Assembly: GCA_036873135.1 (NCBI GenBank)
Contig: JAPTYO010000012.1
Span: 13,214,090 to 13,278,089, forward strand
Direction: 5' to 3'
Source of the DNA: Clarkia xantiana subsp. parviflora
Taxonomy: Eukaryota; Streptophyta; Magnoliopsida; Myrtales; Onagraceae
Length of the DNA: 64,000 bases
Below are positions 59,371-64,000 of this stretch, piece after piece. The position numbers were made by a program, and so were the translations under genes. The notes under the pieces were generated by a model, which saw only the letters and a list, made by a program, of their open reading frames with translations, was not told where the DNA came from and made no database searches. The first letter of the stretch is position 1, and the number at the start of each line of letters is the position of its first letter.

Positions 59371-61248
59371 AATGCGTCATCGTGGGGGCTCTCCACGCCT
59401 ATCAGATCCTCTGCCGAGAAAGAAATCACCATTTCCTCCTTTAGAGTCCACGACCGGGACCTCTTGCCTAGCACCACAGCAGCGGAGATGCGAGAAGCAT
59501 AATTTTCCCGAGAAGCAGTGGTGTCACCTCCCGCTGCCATTCCTCCATGAATGACGTTAATGGTTCCCCGTCTCTCCTTACGGGCACCGGAACCAGAAGG
59601 TTCCGACTCAATCTTCTTCTTCTTCGGGGATCGGTCACGGGACTTGGAACGGGACCGCGACCGACTTTTGGAACGGGATCGACACCTTCCCCTTCCGACG
59701 AACTCCTTCAGCTTCCCCTTCTGGATCAGCTTCTCTATCTCCTTCTTCAGCTCCCGACAGTTATCTGTGTCGTGACCATTGGCTCGGTGGTACCGACAAT
59801 AACGATCAGAGCGGCCTCCCAAGAACTCTCCTTCCTTCCTCGAGGGGTATCGGGCAAGACCCTGCCGATCCATCACAGCTAGCACGGAGGTCATCGAGCT
59901 GTTGATGGGAACACTACGACCCTCGCGGTTATCCTTCTTCGGAGGACGCCTATCCTCCCTTTTCTCGGGGCGGCCACGGTTCCTACTTCCCTCCGATTTG
60001 TCGCTCCCTTTACGATCATCCGACAGCTTGGACGATGTTTTTCCTCTTCCCGACTTCGGAGGATCAAGTTCTCCGGCAGCAATCTTCGACTCCTGGACGT
60101 CGATTTTCTGTTTCACCCTCGCTTCCAGGGCCTCCATACTCCACACAGCCTTCGCGGCTACACTGTGCATCAGATCGGAACCATACGGAGCAGTAAGGTT
60201 CCGAAGGAAAGTGTGAATGGTCTCACCCTCCGATATCTCTTCATCGATCTCCACGGCACTCGCAGTGAACCGTTGGTAGTAGTATGCCAACGATTCATCG
60301 GATCTCTGCACCACCTGGGTCAGGGACCTTACACTCTTCAAGAGACGCCTTCGACCTTGGTACTGCTTGATGAAGCGGTCGTGCATATCGGCCCAGCAGG
60401 TAATGCTTCCCAGCGGTAGGCTGAAGAACCATGTCATGGCCCTTTCTCCCAAGGTGATCGGGAACAGCGAACATATAAGATCGTCATTCGAAGTCCTACC
60501 CATACAGGCCTGGACATGTCTCTGAACATGGCGAACCGGGTCTCCTTCACCATCATACTCCTTGATGGTTGGTATTCCTAGCCCGGGCTGGGCGACAGTA
60601 TCTATTAGTCGCGGAACGAAAGGATGGCTGGATCGATCCCTCAGCTCCGATGTCATTTGCTTCTGATCGCCCATGCAGATGCTGACGATTTTCACCACCT
60701 GATCGGGGGTGATGGGGCCATTCAGGGGAATGGTCCTGTTTTGCACTGGTCCCGGGCCGTCGACCACGAATTTCTCCAAGTGCGCGGGTTCCTTACCCCT
60801 ACTCCTGGGCTGAACCTCCTGTTCTTCTGGAACCACCCTTGGGGGGGTGGGGGGGTGGAGGCAAATCTTCTCGCGGAGGCAACTCCTCTGCCCTCCTGGC
60901 AGCTTCTCTCTTGTCCAACAGGGCCTTTATGGCTGCCAAGAACATAGGCATAGCATCTGCGACCGCCTTGGCCAACTCCGAGTTTGAAGAAGAGCCTACC
61001 TCCCTTCGCGGGACCTCCTCTCTGTGCCCCACCGGGTTTGAGGGAGCATCCACCTCCCTTCGCGGGATCTCTGGCCTGTTCACTGCCGTGTCTAGGACTG
61101 AGACCTCCTCATCACCATGCCCCCCTGTCTGAGAAACAGCGGGGTGTTCACCTTGTTCAGCAGCATATTCCAGCAACGGGGAATTCACAGTCCCAGCAGG
61201 GCGAGAGCTGCCGGCCTGGACTTGTTTCTTCTTGCCACCACCGGCCAT
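59358..61248 (-). pseudogene. Tat gag with one frameshift
   Basis: Start ATG at 61248 (MAGGGKKKQVQAG). The N-terminal 130 residues end in a proline run coded by a C/G homopolymer (about 60840-60860), where one base is gained or lost. The next frame continues as VPEEQEVQPRSRGKEPAHLE through the capsid (GERAMTWFFSLPLGSI, YYQRFTASAVEIDEEISEGE) to a zinc knuckle CRYHRANGHDTDNC near 59770 and an SR-rich basic tract (RSRSKSRSRSRSKSRDRS). It ends HDDALVVT at a TAG (59358-59360), where pol should follow in frame. It would form the particle shell and package RNA. Confidence 0.9.
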
Positions 61249-61282
61249 TGATCTAGTAGAAACTATTTTGACTTTTCGTTCA

Positions 61283-61303
61283 GGTTCCCACAGACGGCGC
61301 CAA
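61283..61303 (-). other. Primer-binding site of the coding Tat element
   Basis: The minus strand after the LTR end ...GATCCAACA reads TTGGCGCCGTCTGTGGGAAC. The same 20-mer follows the LTR of the non-autonomous element (from 38636), so both use the same tRNA primer. Confidence 0.9.
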
Positions 61304-62064
61304 TGTTGGATCACAGGCGAAGCTCCGTTACGTCCTTGACGGAAAGCTTCGGACTCATGGGCTCCGCGTAATCCTGCAAAAGGGGATGACCTGGGTGGTG
61401 ACCCAGAATCCCTCTCCGATGCTTAAATGAGTATATGATCAATGGGGTGGCAGCAGTAATCTAAGTGCGTATTAGATGATGATGTTTTCTGAGGTAACTT
61501 CCTCCTTTATATAGGAGGGGCAGTTACTCAGTTACCTGTGGCCGTGATTGGCCGTTTTGCCCATGATTCCGCATATCTTGCTATGATTCCGTATATCTCG
61601 TTTGGGATTCCGTAGATTTCGCCCCACGCTCCGCGTATCTTACCCATACTCCGCGTATCTCGGGCACGCCCTGCGTATCTCGGGGAAGTTTATCTATATC
61701 TTTAACCGTCGTTCCACTACTCTATCTAGTAGGCGGGTTTCTTGGTCTTATCCTCTGATTACAAGTCTCGACTCCCGTCGGGGACTCCAGAGTTATCTCA
61801 TTCTAGATCACCACCCAGGACCCTTTGTCTCACGAGACAGGTCCAGCCTCTGCGGGGATTTTATCATCGGGGCCTTTACTAAGGCATATCGGGGCCTACT
61901 CAGAGGCTTTTTGTCGGGAGCATTCAGCTCATACATCGGGATCGCTAAAGTCGGGACCCTTCATACTGGGCCTCTGTGCCTTCCAGGCTTTTCACGAGGC
62001 CCACTGGACCTACTCGCCGTGCATTGGCTGTTAACGGGGCTATCGATTACATCGGAACCCATCA
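61304..62064 (-). repeat. 5' LTR of the coding Tat element
   Basis: 761 bp, same ends as the left LTR, directly beside the primer-binding site. About 14 base differences from its partner. Confidence 0.95.
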
Positions 62065-62129
62065 CATATGAGCCACCTTGAATACTTCGAAGAATTGGAA
62101 GAGAATATACTTTATGGTCAAAATCAGTG

Positions 62130-62495
62130 TTTCTCAGGGTCTGCGCGATTTTTGTCCACTAGTGCTCAGAAAGTTTTTTTTTTTTTTTCACGTTGCTGCA
62201 GCTCCGGTGAACCCCAAGCCCGGCCACCAGCAACCGCCGTGCTAACCGCCTCGGGCCTTCGGCGCTGCCCAAGCCGCCGGATCCTATCCCCGCCACCACT
62301 CTGCCGGTCTGGTCGGTCGCCCTTCTCTCTCTATCTCTCGTTCTCTCTCCTCTCTCTCTCTCTCCCTCTCTTTCCCTCTCTTCTCCAGCCGTTGCCATCC
62401 GCCTGGACAACCAGCCAGGGCCGCGCCGGACCACCGCCTTCCGATCCGCTGCAGCCCAACCAGGCCTCGACGCCACCGGCCCTCGCCTTGCCGTC

Positions 62496-62530
<35 letters not shown>

Positions 62531-63270
62531 CTCCCAGGAAAGACTCGCCTGACCTCCACCGCCGCCCCACCTTCCGTATCGTCCGCCGGGATCGCCGCGC
62601 CGCCGCCGTGTCGTCCGCCGCTCTGCCCGTCCCCCTGTGACCGTCGACCTCCGCTCTGCCGTTTTTTTGTTTTTTTTTGTTTTATTTTTGTTTTATTTTT
62701 TTATTTATTTTATTTTTTATTATTATTATATTATATTTTATTATTATTATGTTATAATATTATTATTATTATATAAATAGTTTAAATGTAGTTAGTTAGA
62801 TTAAATTAAGTAAATTCTATATGTATGTTAAATTTATATTAGGTTGTGTGTGGATTTTAAGCATGCTTGAATATTTTGGTGTTTTTTTATTTCATCTTAA
62901 TTAAGAGTTATAAGTTATAATTAGTTTTAAACTTAGATTAATAACTGACAATATTTTTTTATATGACAAATTTAATTAAATTTTTACATCGTCAGATTAA
63001 TCTGATATAGCATATATTAAAAAATAAAGTTGGCAACTAAGTGAATTGAGTACCGAAAGGGCGTGGTTAAAAATATATTTTTTAATTCGTAATAGAACCC
63101 CCGAACTCGAATTTCTGATTGTGGACCAACTTTATACCTAGGTGTTTAGTTCGCTATTCGTTTAGGTAATTTAGGATTCTAGTCAGTCTTAATTAACTAG
63201 TGGCGACTCATTTAAAAAATCCACGTTTTTAAAATGTAATAACGCCTTAGGTCAGATTTTAGGTCCGACA
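62130..63270 (+). repeat. LARD 3' LTR remnant lacking its U3 part
   Basis: Matches the 5' LTR from 35509 (TTTCTCGGGGTCTGCGCG) to its end at 37187, minus the Mutator-like insertion. The first 379 bp of the LTR, including the TATA box, and any polypurine tract are missing; 62070-62129 is other sequence. The right end and target duplication ATATT are intact. Confidence 0.85.
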
Positions 63271-63275
63271 ATATT

Positions 63276-64000
63276 TATACATTTTGTTTAAATAAAAGGA
63301 AAGTCTATATACAGATCAATATATTATATATAAAAAAGAAAAAATAATAATAAATAAAAAATTCACATTACATATTCACATTTCGTTCATTATAAAATAA
63401 TTGTTGTCTGTGTTAGCTAAACTAAAGGACTTCCTATTGCCTATTACTCAATCAGCTGTGTGGCGAATACAACAAGGAGAAAGTGAGTTATGCTCGATAT
63501 ATATAGACAATAAAGAGAGAAATTGAGAAAATAAGAAAGAGTAAAGACGACTAAAGACAATTGAGAGAGAATTTTCACTCAAAGTGGAAGAAACGGAAGG
63601 GTTATATTGGGAAAATTGGAGAGAGAATACTTTTGCTAGATTCTAAGCTGGACACAACAATTTCGTCATTAGTTTCGGTGAGAAACTCTTACTTTCTATC
63701 ATTTTTCATTTTCAATATCATCATGGCAACCTGCAGTGCATATGTTCATCCTCTGCTACCTTCTTCATAACCCAACTGAGCTATCCCCAGAGACAACATA
63801 GGATTGATGTTTATATGTAGTATCTACTTTTTCATTGACTACTTCTGAATTCTCTGGAGCGATTATTTATTTGACATGTAGGAGGAAATATGAATCTTTA
63901 AGAAAGTGAAAAGAGGAAAGATTTAGGTGCATACAAGAGGAGATAAGATCTATTGAACCCCAATTAAGGGTCCCAAGTATTAGGAGGTCTCAACTCTCAG
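63276..64000. other. Flanking spacer right of the nest
   Basis: AT-rich to about 63400, then purine-rich sequence (GAGAGAAATTGAGAAAATAAG-type). A 69-codon frame at 63561-63770 shows no family resemblance. It could be a leader of a gene beyond the window edge, but nothing proves it. Confidence 0.35.

Larger units (their letters stand above)
50540..62064 (-). mobile_element. Coding Tat-lineage Gypsy retrotransposon, complete but decayed
   Basis: 761-bp LTRs at both ends and a perfect CATAT target duplication (50535-50539 and 62065-62069). Minus-strand order from the right: 5' LTR, PBS, gag, pol (protease, RT, RNase H, second RNase H, integrase), tandem repeats, antisense extra ORF, polypurine tract TGTCCTGGGGGCAAA (51301-51315), 3' LTR. 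A second RNase H and an antisense ORF beyond pol are hallmarks of the Tat/Retand lineage. LTRs differ at about 14 positions by eye (near 98% identity). Length 11.5 kb. Several frame breaks mean this copy cannot move alone. Confidence 0.95.
35130..63270 (+). mobile_element. LARD-type LTR retrotransposon, outermost layer of a 28-kb nest
   Basis: The left LTR starts TGTAAACACTCG at 35130 and the right LTR ends GGTCCGACA at 63270; both are flanked by ATATT (35125-35129 and 63271-63275). A primer-binding site follows the left LTR. Own body sequence is 37188-37773, 45020-50539 and 62065-62129; the rest is inserted. No gag, RT, integrase or other retrotransposon protein can be read in the body, which is made largely of tandem repeats. 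This fits a large retrotransposon derivative moved by another element's proteins. Confidence 0.8.

Overview
This is nuclear DNA of a flowering plant, most likely a eudicot; the species cannot be named from the sequence. The evidence is one intron-rich nuclear gene with GT-AG introns, a plant-type tRNA-Pro gene, and dense layers of plant retrotransposons (Copia, Gypsy/Tat), Helitrons and Mutator-like foldback elements in AT-rich spacer. There is no organellar or bacterial signature.

Layout. 1-5067: the gag end, leader and LTR of a minus-strand Copia element, cut by the 3' end of a Tat-like Gypsy element. 5068-15050: a possible serine-carboxypeptidase fragment, two Copia LTRs of one family nested in each other, a decayed minus-strand Copia body, and a second Copia copy whose gag and RNase H ends lie head to head. 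15490-18749: a 331-bp repeat followed by three same-orientation Helitron-like elements placed end to end. 19371-25041: foldback elements, a folate-biopterin-transporter pseudogene, and a second copy of the 331-bp repeat split by a Mutator-like element with a clean 9-bp target duplication. 25185-30615: the only intact protein gene, an eight-exon, 1004-residue MDC1-like tandem-BRCT protein on the minus strand. 30891-30962: tRNA-Pro(AGG) on the plus strand. 31044-34903: a long palindrome with three more foldback elements inside it.

35130-63270 is one large nest. The outermost layer is a non-coding LTR retrotransposon (LARD type) with target duplication ATATT. A Mutator-like foldback sits in its 5' LTR. 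Two Tat-type retrotransposons lie in its body: a non-autonomous plus-strand copy with almost identical LTRs (37779-45019, TSD AAAAA) and a coding minus-strand copy (50540-62064, TSD CATAT). The coding copy has gag, pol with a dual RNase H, and an extra antisense spliced ORF of the 'putative gypsy-type transposon' class.

How it fits together. The gene and tRNA are the only ordinary cellular genes; they form an island of about 6 kb between transposon accumulations. The coding Tat element could in principle have supplied enzymes to the non-autonomous Tat-like copy (same primer-binding site, same antisense-ORF layout), but the copy here carries frameshifts and stops. All retrotransposon genes seen are broken. 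The best opportunities lie in the structural record: several insertions can be ordered in time because an empty-site copy or a paired LTR lies in the same window.
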